64,000 bases of DNA from Clostridium algoriphilum. Its GTDB lineage: Bacteria; Bacillota; Clostridia; Clostridiales; Clostridiaceae. The DNA lies in NCBI RefSeq assembly GCF_020443705.1, contig NZ_JAIZZK010000008.1, positions 1-64,000 on the forward strand, in the 5' to 3' direction. The position numbers and the translations under genes were made by a program. Positions 8,675-16,609 of the stretch are shown piece after piece (position 1 is the stretch's first letter; the number at the start of each line of letters is the position of its first letter). A model generated the notes under the pieces. That model saw only the letters and a list, made by a program, of their open reading frames with translations, made no database searches and was not told the origin of the DNA.

Positions 8675-8998
8675 TTATTCACATTTACATTTAGTTTTGT
8701 CCTCACATATACATTCATCTTTATCTGTAACAAGATTCATAAGAAATAATATAAGTTTATTGCAGTTGTTATTATTAAGTGAATAATAACTCCATAGGCC
8801 ATCTTTTCTGCATTTTACAACACCAGTGTCCATTAATACCTTCATATGATGTGAAAGCGTTGGCTGTGTAAACTCAAAATGTTCTAATATATCACAAGCA
8901 CACCTTTCTCCGCAGGACAAAATATCAATTATTTTAAGTCTACTTGCATCAGAAAGTGCTTTAATGATTTTTGCATTTTCATCATAATTCTGTTTCAT
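8675..8998 (-). CDS. arsR: ArsR repressor of the ars operon
   Basis: This is a 107-residue winged-helix ArsR/SmtB regulator with the recognition helix in EFTQPTLSHHMKVLMDTGVV. Cys33 and Cys35 (GERCACDIL) match the As(III)-sensing C-x-C of the classical family, with Cys29 close by. An extra cysteine-rich tail (CICEDKTKCKCE) may bind further metalloid. It is the first gene of the ars operon and should derepress it when arsenite binds. Confidence 0.93.
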   Translation of the reverse strand: MKQNYDENAKIIKALSDASRLKIIDILSCGERCACDILEHFEFTQPTLSHHMKVLMDTGVVKCRKDGLWSYYSLNNNNCNKLILFLMNLVTDKDECICEDKTKCKCE

Positions 8999-9033
8999 TT
9001 CATCGCCCCTTACATTTACGTTCGTCTATATAT

Positions 9034-9062
9034 AATATATACCATTATCTATATTGTGTCAA
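9034..9062 (-). promoter_or_regulatory. ars operon promoter
   Basis: A perfect TTGACA (9057-9062) is followed by 17 bases and TATATT (9034-9039), pointing to arsR. The surrounding AT-rich, partly symmetric tract (about 9026-9060) is the likely ArsR operator, overlapping the promoter for autorepression. Confidence 0.75.
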
Positions 9063-9175
9063 TGTATATGCTCATAAATCAATATAACATTGGTTTATAC
9101 ATTTACATTTCCCTATATATAGTATTATATCCATTACATCTTTAAGTGTTCCGATAATTCTTCACTAATAACTAT

Positions 9176-9216
9176 TAAAAGCAGACCATATTTCATAAAG
9201 AAATATAGTCTGCTTT
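9176..9216. terminator. Bidirectional terminator behind the acetyltransferase gene
   Basis: AAAAGCAGACCATATTTC pairs with GAAATATAGTCTGCTTTT around a short loop. T runs flank both sides. It separates the MarR-acetyltransferase transcript from the ars promoter. Confidence 0.8.
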
Positions 9217-9714
9217 TTACATTCCAACTTCCTTGCTTCTACGCTCCATAAAAACTACGTCGTGCCATCTTCCATTGTTCATTTTAGCAACTTTTTCTCT
9301 TACTCCAACTTCTCTAAACCCACACTTTTTATGTAATTTTATACTTGGTATGTTTTCTCTTATAATTCCAGACTGCAAAGTCCAAAACCCATTTTCCTCT
9401 GATAATTTAACTAAATTATTTAAAATGATTTCACCTAATCCTTGTCCTCTATAGTTACCCCCAATATATATGCTAACTTCTGCTACCCCTGAGTAAACAC
9501 ATCTACTTGAGGTTGGGCTCAAAGCTCCCCATCCCAAAATATTATTGTCTAAGCGAGCTACTACTCTACATAAATTTACATGTCCACTGTTCCACTCTTC
9601 CCACGTAGGAACTTCTGTTTGGAATGTTGCTTTACCTGTCTTTATGCCTTCTAAATATATATGAGCTACCTGCTCCCAATCTGTTTTTACCATTTTATCA
9701 ATTATGTAGTCCAT
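9217..9714 (-). CDS. GNAT N-acetyltransferase, phosphinothricin-acetyltransferase-like
   Basis: The 165-residue protein has the acetyl-CoA loop motif GNYRGQGLGEIILNNL (near 88-103) followed by ENGFWTLQSGIIRENIPSIKLHKKCGFREVGVREK. This is the layout of the PAT/Bar subgroup, whose members acetylate phosphinothricin, methionine sulfone or related amino acids. ArsN1 enzymes, which acetylate the arsenic antibiotic arsinothricin, belong to the same subgroup. The arsenic operon next door makes that substrate thinkable, but this gene is in the transcript of the MarR gene 15 bp upstream, not in the ars operon. Function beyond N-acetylation is inference. Confidence 0.8.
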   Translation of the reverse strand: MDYIIDKMVKTDWEQVAHIYLEGIKTGKATFQTEVPTWEEWNSGHVNLCRVVARLDNNILGWGALSPTSSRCVYSGVAEVSIYIGGNYRGQGLGEIILNNLVKLSEENGFWTLQSGIIRENIPSIKLHKKCGFREVGVREKVAKMNNGRWHDVVFMERRSKEVGM

Positions 9715-9729
9715 AATCTCCCCCCTATT

Positions 9730-10185
9730 TTACTCTCCTTTAAGATCAATAAATTTATTTGTCTTCACTATATCAACTAATATTTGTAAACTCTCCAAAA
9801 CTTGATCTTTCTTATCTCCAGAGACTAAAGAAATTATATTGCTATAATAACCTTCCATACTCTTTTCAATTTGTTTATATATTTCGTATCCTTTTTCAGT
9901 AAGTAATATTCTTATATACCTTCTGTTCTCAGTATGAACCTCTCTAATCACTAGGTTTTGCTTTACAAGATTATCTATTGCTCTACTCATAGTGCTTTTA
10001 TTTAAATTAAGCAGTTCTGCCAAACTATTTAAATTTATCTCTTCTGATCTTCCAATTTCAACTATTGCATGACATTGAGTAAGTGTTACTCCAGAGCAGC
10101 AAGCTTCATTTCTCTCAAGTAGTCCAAGATTTCTAACCAATACTCTTACAATTTCTCTTAAGTCGCTTCCATTAACATTATTCAT
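9730..10185 (-). CDS. MarR-family transcriptional regulator
   Basis: This 151-residue winged-helix protein has LAELLNLNKSTMSRAIDNLVKQNLVIRE followed by the wing ENRRYIRILLTEKGYEIYKQIE, typical of MarR. The start at 10185 follows GAGAGGTG by seven bases. A longer in-frame version from 10236 would run through the promoter and palindrome and is rejected. The adjoining acetyltransferase gene is probably co-regulated. Two adjacent cysteines (EACCSG) in the N-terminal helix region could give redox or metal sensitivity, which is speculative. Confidence 0.88.
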   Translation of the reverse strand: MNNVNGSDLREIVRVLVRNLGLLERNEACCSGVTLTQCHAIVEIGRSEEINLNSLAELLNLNKSTMSRAIDNLVKQNLVIREVHTENRRYIRILLTEKGYEIYKQIEKSMEGYYSNIISLVSGDKKDQVLESLQILVDIVKTNKFIDLKGE

Positions 10186-10204
10186 TTTATTCACCTCTCT
10201 TATA

Positions 10205-10233
10205 TTGTATATCACAACAGTTGTGTTATGCAA
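10205..10233 (-). promoter_or_regulatory. MarR promoter with 13-bp palindrome
   Basis: CACAAC-A-GTTGTG (10213-10225) lies between a TTGCAT -35 box (10228-10233) and a TATACA/TACAAT -10 region. A palindrome in the promoter spacer is the usual position of a MarR autorepression site. Confidence 0.6.
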
Positions 10234-10511
10234 CATAAATAATTATCTTTTATTCGACTTAAATTTCATATTTTCATTTTTTAATATTTGCACTTTAAAT
10301 AAATCATGTAACAATCCAATTTGAATGTGATAGTTGTAGAGATGTAGGAATAATAAAAAAGAAAGACTCAAGAGAAAAACTCTAGTACAATATTAAGTGA
10401 CAAAACAAATATTTCAAATGGATTTTTCTTTAGTTAAGATACAAAAATATATCAGAGTGAATTCGGAAACTTAAAAATGTGCATCACTAAATTTATTAGA
10501 GGGGGCTTATT
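10234..10511. other. Intergenic stretch without recognised features
   Basis: AT-rich, with no stable hairpin, clear promoter or reading frame that I can support. Only the GAGGGGGC ribosome binding site of the next gene stands out at its right end. Confidence 0.4.
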
Positions 10512-11330
10512 ATGAATAAGAAAATTAATACAATGTATTTTAGTGCCACAGATACAACTAAAAAAGTGGTATGCGGCATAGGAAAGAAAATTTTAGAAAA
10601 TATTGATAGGAAAATAACTATAAATAACATTGATTTTACATTACCGGGAGTTAGGGAGAAAATAGTATCATTTACAGAACAAGATGTCGTCATTATAGGA
10701 GTTCCAGTTTATGCAGGAAGAGTTCCAAATATATTGTTAAAATATTTAAACTCTATTACTGGCAATGGTGCACTAGCAATTCCTGTAGTTGTTTATGGTA
10801 ATAGAAATTATGATGATGCTTTAATAGAATTGAAAGACATACTTGAACTAAACGGTTTCAAAGTTATTGGAGGAGGTGCATTTATAGGAGAACACGCATT
10901 TTCTAAAATTCTTGCTAAAAACAGGCCTGATGAAGAAGATATGGATATAGTAAGTGACTTTGCAAATCAAATATATACAAAATTAATAACTCAAGATAAA
11001 ATTCAAACTGTAGTTATAACTGGAAACAATCCTTATAGAAAACATTATATTCCTAAAAACAAAGATGGTATTGCTGTTGATCTTAGAAAGGTTACTCCAA
11101 AAACAAATAGCAATTGTAACTTTTGTAAAATATGTGCAAATATATGTCCTATGGGTTCCATTGATTTTGAAGATGTATCTAAATTAAATGGTATTTGTAT
11201 TAAATGCGGGGCTTGTATTAAAAAATGTCCAATGAATGCAAAGTATTATGATAATGAAAATTATTTAATACATAAGCAAGAATTAGAAGTTGATTATGTT
11301 TATCGAAGACAACCAGAATTATTTATATAA
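10512..11330 (+). CDS. EFR1-type flavodoxin/ferredoxin electron carrier (272 aa)
   Basis: Residues 1-160 form a flavodoxin-like FMN fold (MYFSATDTTKKVVCGIGKKI for phosphate binding, then GVPVYAGRVPN and VVYGNRNYDDAL). Residues about 200-245 hold two 4Fe-4S motifs, CNFCKICANICP and CIKCGACIKKCP. Such proteins are single-chain low-potential electron carriers widespread in anaerobes, with unknown specific partners. A strong GAGGGGGC site precedes the ATG. It stands alone, with no obvious partner oxidoreductase in the operon. Confidence 0.88.
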   Translation: MNKKINTMYFSATDTTKKVVCGIGKKILENIDRKITINNIDFTLPGVREKIVSFTEQDVVIIGVPVYAGRVPNILLKYLNSITGNGALAIPVVVYGNRNYDDALIELKDILELNGFKVIGGGAFIGEHAFSKILAKNRPDEEDMDIVSDFANQIYTKLITQDKIQTVVITGNNPYRKHYIPKNKDGIAVDLRKVTPKTNSNCNFCKICANICPMGSIDFEDVSKLNGICIKCGACIKKCPMNAKYYDNENYLIHKQELEVDYVYRRQPELFI

Positions 11331-11484
11331 CTGGATTAATTGCAGTAGTGAAAAGAATATTTATGTTGGTAAGTATGAAAGGAAAATAAATTTCTTAAAA
11401 TTAATTAAACCGGAATATCTAATAGAAAAAGCCATAACATTATATATAAATAAACTATTACGATAAAAATAGGAGGTTTTTATA

Positions 11485-11913
11485 ATGTTAGCAACGATGA
11501 GTGTTATTTGTTATGGTGTTATAGGTTTTGGGATAGGTGGAATAAGTGGAATTACATTTATGAATAAGGATGCAAAGAACACAATTAAATTGTTTGGGAA
11601 CTCTAGAATAGACAACGAAGATGAACTATCACAGGTAAATCGGATTAAAGAAAAACAACAATTTAGAGTGCAGCAGCTAACTAAAGAAAATACAAAATTA
11701 CAAAAACAATATGATAATGTAAAAAAGGATATGGAATTATTACAAATGAAGTCTACTGAAGAACAAATAAAAATTTACGGTTCAATGGACAATGAAATAG
11801 AAGAGATTTTAAATCCACATGAAATGAAGAATGATGGACAAATTGAATTGTTTAACCTTAAGAATAACAAACCACTAAAAATACATAAAAGACTAATTAA
11901 GAACTATGATTAA
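11485..11913 (+). CDS. Hypothetical membrane-anchored coiled-coil protein
   Basis: This protein was not recognised as a named family. The first 30 residues form one glycine-rich hydrophobic segment (CYGVIGFGIGGISGITF). Residues about 48-100 are a charged, glutamine/lysine-rich coiled coil (IKEKQQFRVQQL, LQKQYDNVKKDMELL). The C-terminus is polar. The start is supported by AGGAGG about seven bases before ATG. It is followed by the convergent lgt gene. A scaffold or cell-envelope role is possible but unsupported. Confidence 0.6.
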   Translation: MLATMSVICYGVIGFGIGGISGITFMNKDAKNTIKLFGNSRIDNEDELSQVNRIKEKQQFRVQQLTKENTKLQKQYDNVKKDMELLQMKSTEEQIKIYGSMDNEIEEILNPHEMKNDGQIELFNLKNNKPLKIHKRLIKNYD

Positions 11914-11979
11914 TTTCATAAATCTTAATTAATTCATTTAAATATTATGTTAGATAAGTTTAAATATTTTTCACACATA

Positions 11980-12744
11980 TCAATGCTGTGTTTTTTTGTA
12001 CTTAGAAAATATTAAGAATGCTACCCAAATTACTATGCCAGATAGACTTATTAGTTGAGCAATTCTAAAAGATCCAAACATTAAGCTATCTGTTCTTAGA
12101 CCCTCTATGAAAAATCTACCAATTGAATATAGCCCAATATACGTGAAAAATACAATTCCAACTTTTTTACTTTTTCTTAAAATAATAATTAGTATTACAA
12201 ATACAGCGAAATCCCACAAAGATTCGTATAAAAAGGTAGGATGATAATAAATTCCATCTATATGCATACCTTGTTGTATGAAGACTGGGAAATGTTTAAT
12301 AAAGTTATAAGATACAGGTCCACCATGAGCTTCTGAATTGAAAAAATTCCCCCATCGCCCGATAGCTTGAGCAATGATAATTGTGGGCACCGTAACATCT
12401 GCCATTTTAAAGAAATTCATCTTCTTACGCCTTGCAATTATATATGCAGATATTAAGGCAAATAGAATTCCACCATGAATTGCAAGTCCGCCTCCTCTAA
12501 TATCAAATACTTCTAATAAATTATCTTTATAATTATTGAACTCAAAAGCAACATAATATAGCCTTGCACCTATAATTCCAATTGGTAGAGAGATAATCAC
12601 TACATCTAAAAGAGAGTCATAATCTACATCTCTACATTTACATGTATATTGTAACAATGTTATAGCAATTGCCATTCCTATCGCTATAAATATTCCATAC
12701 CACCGTACACTTAATCCAAATACATAAAACGCTACTGGGTTCAT
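11980..12744 (-). CDS. lgt: Prolipoprotein diacylglyceryl transferase
   Basis: Lgt transfers diacylglycerol from phosphatidylglycerol to the lipobox cysteine of prolipoproteins in the membrane. The family signature GRWGNFFNSEAHGGP (near 138-152) is intact. RLYYVAFEF and RGGGLAIHGGI near 62-92, and YSIGRFFIEGLRTDSL near 206, are the other conserved blocks. About seven transmembrane helices are predicted by eye. Length (254 aa) is normal. The ATG follows GGAG by seven bases. Confidence 0.95.
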   Translation of the reverse strand: MNPVAFYVFGLSVRWYGIFIAIGMAIAITLLQYTCKCRDVDYDSLLDVVIISLPIGIIGARLYYVAFEFNNYKDNLLEVFDIRGGGLAIHGGILFALISAYIIARRKKMNFFKMADVTVPTIIIAQAIGRWGNFFNSEAHGGPVSYNFIKHFPVFIQQGMHIDGIYYHPTFLYESLWDFAVFVILIIILRKSKKVGIVFFTYIGLYSIGRFFIEGLRTDSLMFGSFRIAQLISLSGIVIWVAFLIFSKYKKTQH

Positions 12745-12871
12745 ACTATCACTCCTAATATTAGTTTCAACTAAATACCTTTAATAAACTTTCATGGAAT
12801 AGTTTGCCCTTATTATACTATATTAATTAAAATAATGGCAATTCCTAAAAAAATTATATTTATCGGTAATA

Positions 12872-12907
12872 TAAAAAAGATAGGAGCACATTATGCTCCT
12901 ATCTCTT
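12872..12907 (-). terminator. Terminator behind the NifX-like gene
   Basis: AGATAGGAGCA pairs with TGCTCCTATCT around five bases. On the minus strand it is followed by a T-rich run (TTTTTTAT). It ends the DUF134-Mrp-NifX gene set. Confidence 0.75.
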
Positions 12908-13263
12908 TATTGGTGGTGGTGTTCGCCAGTATGATTACATGTTACGTGTTTATCTGTAAGAGTTCCATTGATATATTCTTCAATAACTTGTTTATATTCT
13001 CCAGATGCTCCTGTTATTACTTCAAGGCCATTCTGCTTTAGACCACTAATTGCGCCTCCACCAATTCCTCCAGTAATAACTACTGTTGCTCCGTTCTTTG
13101 CAAGTAAGTTTGCTAATCCTTCATGTTGATGTGCAAGCTCTACTGCGGATACCTCTTCAATGTTTACAATTTTTTTGTCCTCTATAGTTGCAATTACAAA
13201 ACTTTTGCTCATTCCAAAATGTTGATTCACCATATTACCATTATTAGGTATTGCTATTTTCAT
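12907..13263 (-). CDS. NifB/NifX-like iron-sulfur-cofactor-binding family protein
   Basis: This 118-residue protein of the dinitrogenase iron-molybdenum cofactor (NifX/NafY-like) fold starts MKIAIPNNGNMVNQHFGMSKSF and has VITGGIGGGAISGLKQNGLEVI. Stand-alone members in non-diazotrophs bind metal-sulfur clusters but are poorly characterised. The tail HVTCNHTGEHHHQ is histidine-rich and could bind metal. The ATG at 13263 is seven bases after GGAGGT. The in-frame GTG at 13278 overlaps that site. It follows the Mrp ATPase gene by 20 bp, a pairing common in anaerobes. Confidence 0.85.
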   Translation of the reverse strand: MKIAIPNNGNMVNQHFGMSKSFVIATIEDKKIVNIEEVSAVELAHQHEGLANLLAKNGATVVITGGIGGGAISGLKQNGLEVITGASGEYKQVIEEYINGTLTDKHVTCNHTGEHHHQ

Positions 13264-13283
13264 AAATTCTACCTCCACTTTTA

Positions 13284-14108
13284 TTATTTTGTCTTATCTA
13301 TAATTTTATTAACAATACTCGAAACAATCTCAGTTACTTCTGTATTAAGTTTATATTCTCCCTTATTAGAAATATTAACTATTTCTTTACACATTGGAAG
13401 TTCTCCAAGCATATCCAAATCATTTTTAATTAAGAATTCATCTATGTTATCTGATTCAAATATTCTTATTTTCTCTTTGCATCCAGGACAAACTAAATAG
13501 CTCATATTCTCTATAAGTCCTACTATGTCTATATTAAGCTTGCGTGCCATATTTACTGCTTTACCAACAATCATAGATACTAAGTCCTGTGGTGTTGAAA
13601 CCATTACTATACCTGTAATTGGTATTGACTGCATTACTGTTAAGGCAACATCCCCTGTACCAGGAGGCATATCTATAATTAAATAATCAAGCTCTCCCCA
13701 TAAAACATCAGTCCAAAACTGCTCTACAAGTCCAGAAACTGCTGGTCCTCTCCAAATAACAGGATCCTCTTCATTTTCCACAAGAAAATTCATTGAGATA
13801 ACATCAATACCTTCAGTACTTTTAACTGGTACAATAAACTTTTCACTCATTGTAGGTTTAACATCCTTAATACCAAATAACCTTGGTATACTTGGACCTG
13901 TAATATCTGAATCCATAATACCAACCTTAAAACCTTTTTTATTAAGTTCATGTGCAATAAGAGCAGATATCGTCGATTTACCTACGCCACCTTTACCACT
14001 CATGACACCAATTATATTCTTAACTTTATTTAATGGATTATTTTTCATGCCACACGTGTCTTTATTATCACACTTACCATCTGATGGACAACTACCGCAT
14101 TCAGCCAT
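13284..14108 (-). CDS. Mrp/NBP35-type P-loop ATPase (iron-sulfur carrier)
   Basis: The 274-residue protein has an N-terminal cysteine motif (Cys4, Cys7, Cys13, Cys19) as in NBP35 and a deviant Walker A GKGGVGKST near 40. DSDITGPSIPRLFG, PPGTGDVALTVMQSIP and a CPGC pair near 201 follow. Family members assemble and transfer 4Fe-4S clusters. With the NifX-like protein downstream and the DUF134 regulator upstream it likely forms a small Fe-S or metal-cofactor module. Its promoter overlaps one of the three shared palindromes. Confidence 0.9.
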   Translation of the reverse strand: MAECGSCPSDGKCDNKDTCGMKNNPLNKVKNIIGVMSGKGGVGKSTISALIAHELNKKGFKVGIMDSDITGPSIPRLFGIKDVKPTMSEKFIVPVKSTEGIDVISMNFLVENEEDPVIWRGPAVSGLVEQFWTDVLWGELDYLIIDMPPGTGDVALTVMQSIPITGIVMVSTPQDLVSMIVGKAVNMARKLNIDIVGLIENMSYLVCPGCKEKIRIFESDNIDEFLIKNDLDMLGELPMCKEIVNISNKGEYKLNTEVTEIVSSIVNKIIDKTK

Positions 14109-14149
14109 ACACTAACCCCTCTTTTCTTTATTTGTCATATGTTACTTAC

Positions 14150-14185
14150 AGTATAACTCCATTATTTGTTATTGTCAAATGCCAA
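14150..14185 (-). promoter_or_regulatory. Promoter of the Mrp gene with palindrome copy 1
   Basis: TTGACA (14173-14178), 17 bases and TATACT (14150-14155) form a near-consensus promoter. The 14-bp palindrome TTGTCAAATGCCAA (14172-14185) overlaps the -35 box, so a bound protein should block RNA polymerase. Similar palindromes lie at 14727 and 14857. Confidence 0.7.
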
Positions 14186-14220
14186 TAATAATTAAATGTA
14201 TTTAATTATTTATATATTTA

Positions 14221-14673
14221 TTATTCACCGTCTACTCTCTGTTTATTACATCGCCTTTGACAAAAACTATTTCGTTTATTACAAGTTACTTGTTCCGAAC
14301 CACATGATGGACAAACTTTTCTATCTTCTTCGTATTTTATTTCATATGTGTTATCACAAGAAACGCACTTAAATTGACATACATTTCTTGTATAGTTTCC
14401 ACCACTTATATTTATTGCTTTCCCCTCTATTAGAGCTATTGCAATTTTCTTCCTTGCACTATCAATTATATTTTGAAAAGTTTGCCTTGAAACCAACATT
14501 CGCTGGGCACATTCTTCTTGATTTAATTCTTCAACATCCTTAAGCCTCATAGCCTCAAATTCTTCAACCTTTATGAGTATTTCTTCAATTTCACATTTTC
14601 TTCTACCTGCGGGTACAAAATATGTGTACTTCGGTAAATTTTCTACACGTCTATTTTTCACTGGTCTTGCCAT
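14221..14673 (-). CDS. DUF134-family putative DNA-binding protein
   Basis: The 150-residue protein begins MARPVKNRRVENLPKYTYFVPAG, the DUF134 hallmark. Residues about 52-85 form a helix-turn-helix (QEECAQRMLVSRQTFQNIID). The C-terminal third carries cysteine pairs (CVSC, CPSC, then CNKRNSFCQRRC) suited to bind zinc or an Fe-S cluster. DUF134 genes often sit beside Mrp and NifX-like genes, as here. Autoregulation is inferred from the palindrome just downstream of its own -10 box. Confidence 0.85.
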   Translation of the reverse strand: MARPVKNRRVENLPKYTYFVPAGRRKCEIEEILIKVEEFEAMRLKDVEELNQEECAQRMLVSRQTFQNIIDSARKKIAIALIEGKAINISGGNYTRNVCQFKCVSCDNTYEIKYEEDRKVCPSCGSEQVTCNKRNSFCQRRCNKQRVDGE

Positions 14674-14726
14674 ATATATATCCTCACTCCCACATACTCA
14701 TTAAAATTCATAAGTGTTACTTTTCA

Positions 14727-14773
14727 GTGGCATATGCTAATAAAATTTTACAACGTATTAACACTAATGTCAA
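14727..14773 (-). promoter_or_regulatory. DUF134 gene promoter with palindrome copy 2
   Basis: TTGACA (14768-14773), 17 bases and TAAAAT (14745-14750) point left. The palindrome, read TTAGCATATGCCAC (14727-14740), begins four bases after the -10 box, over the expected transcription start. Confidence 0.7.
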
Positions 14774-14817
14774 ATAACAATAACTAATATAGTATATATA
14801 ATAATTACTTTATCTGT

Positions 14818-14870
14818 TTGACATGAACTTTATAATATATTATAATATTATAAATATTGGCATAGGCTAA
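14818..14870 (+). promoter_or_regulatory. Phosphatase gene promoter with palindrome copy 3
   Basis: TTGACA (14818-14823), 17 bases and TATAAT (14841-14846) form a consensus promoter pointing right. TTGGCATAGGCTAA (14857-14870) lies ten bases after the -10 box, a repressor position matching copy 2. Confidence 0.7.
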
Positions 14871-14894
14871 TAATTTAATAGGATGTGAATAATA

Positions 14895-15533
14895 ATGAAT
14901 ACAACGATAACATTAGTAAGACATGGTGAAACCTCTTGGAATGTACTTGGTAAATTTCAAGGATGCCAAGATATAATTTTATCAACTGAAGGTATTAAGC
15001 AAGCTGAATATCTAAGTAAAAGATTTGTTAATAAATTTGATTGCATTTACACAAGTCCACTAAAGAGAGCAAAGCAAACAGCAGAAATCATCTCTCAAAA
15101 CAGTAATATTACACCTATGGTTGAGGAAGGCTTAACAGAAATAGATTTTGGTGAATGGGAAGGCCTTACCGTAAAAGAAGTTGTAACAAATTTCCCCGAA
15201 AAATATATTGAATGGAAAAATGATGAACTTGATGGGCCTATGTGTGGTGGCGAGATAAGTCTCAAAATTGCAAGTAATCGCGCTAAGGAAGCAATTTTAA
15301 AAATTGCAGAAAAACATCAAGGAGAGAATGTTATTATAGTCGCTCATGGTGGAATTATTAAAGCCGGTTTAGTAGGTGTTTTTGATTGGAAAATGAATAT
15401 GTATCATAAAATGATTTTAGGTAATACGTCTGTTTCTAAAATTATATTTGATGATAATTTGAGTCCTAAAATAATTACTTTGAATGATACAAGCCATCTT
15501 CCTGATAACTATGTTATAAAATCTTATGTTTAA
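14895..15533 (+). CDS. Histidine phosphatase superfamily protein (phosphoglycerate-mutase-like)
   Basis: The 212-residue protein carries the catalytic LVRHGETSWN (His10), the second-block EIDFGEWEG and the HGGII (His near 153) of the branch-1 histidine phosphatases. Members include cofactor-dependent phosphoglycerate mutases, broad-specificity phosphatases and CobC alpha-ribazole phosphatase. The sequence does not decide the substrate, and no cobalamin genes are near. It is divergent from the DUF134 gene, and both promoters carry the same palindrome, which suggests shared control. Confidence 0.85.
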   Translation: MNTTITLVRHGETSWNVLGKFQGCQDIILSTEGIKQAEYLSKRFVNKFDCIYTSPLKRAKQTAEIISQNSNITPMVEEGLTEIDFGEWEGLTVKEVVTNFPEKYIEWKNDELDGPMCGGEISLKIASNRAKEAILKIAEKHQGENVIIVAHGGIIKAGLVGVFDWKMNMYHKMILGNTSVSKIIFDDNLSPKIITLNDTSHLPDNYVIKSYV

Positions 15534-15645
15534 AGTAGAGGAAAAATTTAATCTACAGTAATACATAATATATAAACTTTAAAAGTCTTATGGTATAATA
15601 TCTTTATATTTGAATTTAGTGATATATATAAAGGAGAGTGTTTAT

Positions 15646-16209
15646 ATGCATAAATTTAACATTAAAAACATAGAAAAATTAGATAATTTAAAAAGAAGAC
15701 AAAGTCTTCCACCACTTGAAACATTAAAGAAATTTCATATTGATAATAAATCTACCTTGCTTGATATAGGTTGCGGTATAGGGTATTTCACCATCCCTGC
15801 AGCTACTATTGTAAATCAAGGCAAAGCAATTGGATTAGATATAATGGCTGAAATAATTGATATTGCAAAAGAGAAGGCAACGAATATTTCTAATATAGAA
15901 TTTATAAAAAGTGAAGAATATTCCTTCCCAATTCAGGATGCTTCAGTTGACTATGTTTTTATAAGTAATGTTATTCATGAAATTGAAGATAAATCTAGAT
16001 ATTTTAAAGAAATAAAAAGAGTGCTAAAAACTAATGGATTTCTTGGTATTATTGACTGGGAGAAAAAAGAAACTGAAATGGGTCCCTCTATTAATGAACG
16101 AATATCAAAAGAGGAAATGATTAAAATTTATGAAGATGCTAATTTTACACATGTTGAAGATATAACTATAAATATGGATCAATATGGGTTGAAATTTAAA
16201 TTAGTGTAA
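15646..16209 (+). CDS. Class I SAM-dependent methyltransferase
   Basis: Motif I LLDIGCGIGYFTIPAA (near 39-54), the acidic GLDIMAEIIDIAKEKA and VDYVFISNVIHEIEDK fit the UbiE/Methyltransf_11 group. The 187-residue length is short but complete. The ATG at 15646 lies nine bases after AAGGAG. An upstream in-frame TTG has no site. The substrate is unknown. Arsenite methyltransferase (ArsM) was considered because of the ars operon, but the characteristic cysteines are absent. Confidence 0.85.
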   Translation: MHKFNIKNIEKLDNLKRRQSLPPLETLKKFHIDNKSTLLDIGCGIGYFTIPAATIVNQGKAIGLDIMAEIIDIAKEKATNISNIEFIKSEEYSFPIQDASVDYVFISNVIHEIEDKSRYFKEIKRVLKTNGFLGIIDWEKKETEMGPSINERISKEEMIKIYEDANFTHVEDITINMDQYGLKFKLV

Positions 16210-16211
16210 TT

Positions 16212-16245
16212 AAAAAAAGTATGGATTAATAATCCATACTTTTTT
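16212..16245. terminator. Bidirectional terminator
   Basis: AAAAAAGTATGGATT pairs with AATCCATACTTTTTT around a two- to four-base loop. It serves the methyltransferase gene on the plus strand and the thioredoxin operon on the minus strand. Confidence 0.9.
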
Positions 16246-16269
16246 GTATACTATAAAATTACTAGCATC

Positions 16270-16587
16270 TTATACATACTTCTTAAGCTTATCTTCTAAA
16301 ACCTTTTTAGGCGAGAATCCTACAAGTTTATCTTCTACTATTTCTTTATTAAATACCATAACTGTAGGTATGCTTGAAATATTATATTTTGATGATATCT
16401 CAGGGTTTTTATCTACATCTACCTTTACAAATTTTATTTTATGTCCATATTCCTTATCAAGTTGTTCCATAACAGGGGCTAACATTTTACATGGTCCGCA
16501 CCAAGGTGCCCAAAAATCCACAACTACTGCTATATCTGAACTATACACTTCATTATTAAAACTTTTATCATTTATTTCTTTTATCAT
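16270..16587 (-). CDS. trxA: Thioredoxin
   Basis: This 105-residue thioredoxin has the active site FWAPWCGPCKML (near 28-39) and cis-proline segment SSIPTVMVF. It is the last gene of an operon with an ArsR-type regulator and the 825-aa CoA-disulfide-reductase fusion, 22 bp behind the latter. This placement suggests that it reduces persulfides or polysulfides released by the fusion protein's rhodanese and TusA domains. No thioredoxin reductase gene is adjacent. Confidence 0.93.
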   Translation of the reverse strand: MIKEINDKSFNNEVYSSDIAVVVDFWAPWCGPCKMLAPVMEQLDKEYGHKIKFVKVDVDKNPEISSKYNISSIPTVMVFNKEIVEDKLVGFSPKKVLEDKLKKYV

Positions 16588-16609
16588 TTTAAATCCTCAC
16601 CCTTCCTTA

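Noticed and set aside
15646-16209. ArsM arsenite methyltransferase
   Set aside because: It is a generic class I methyltransferase; the conserved cysteines of ArsM are absent and it is not in the ars operon.
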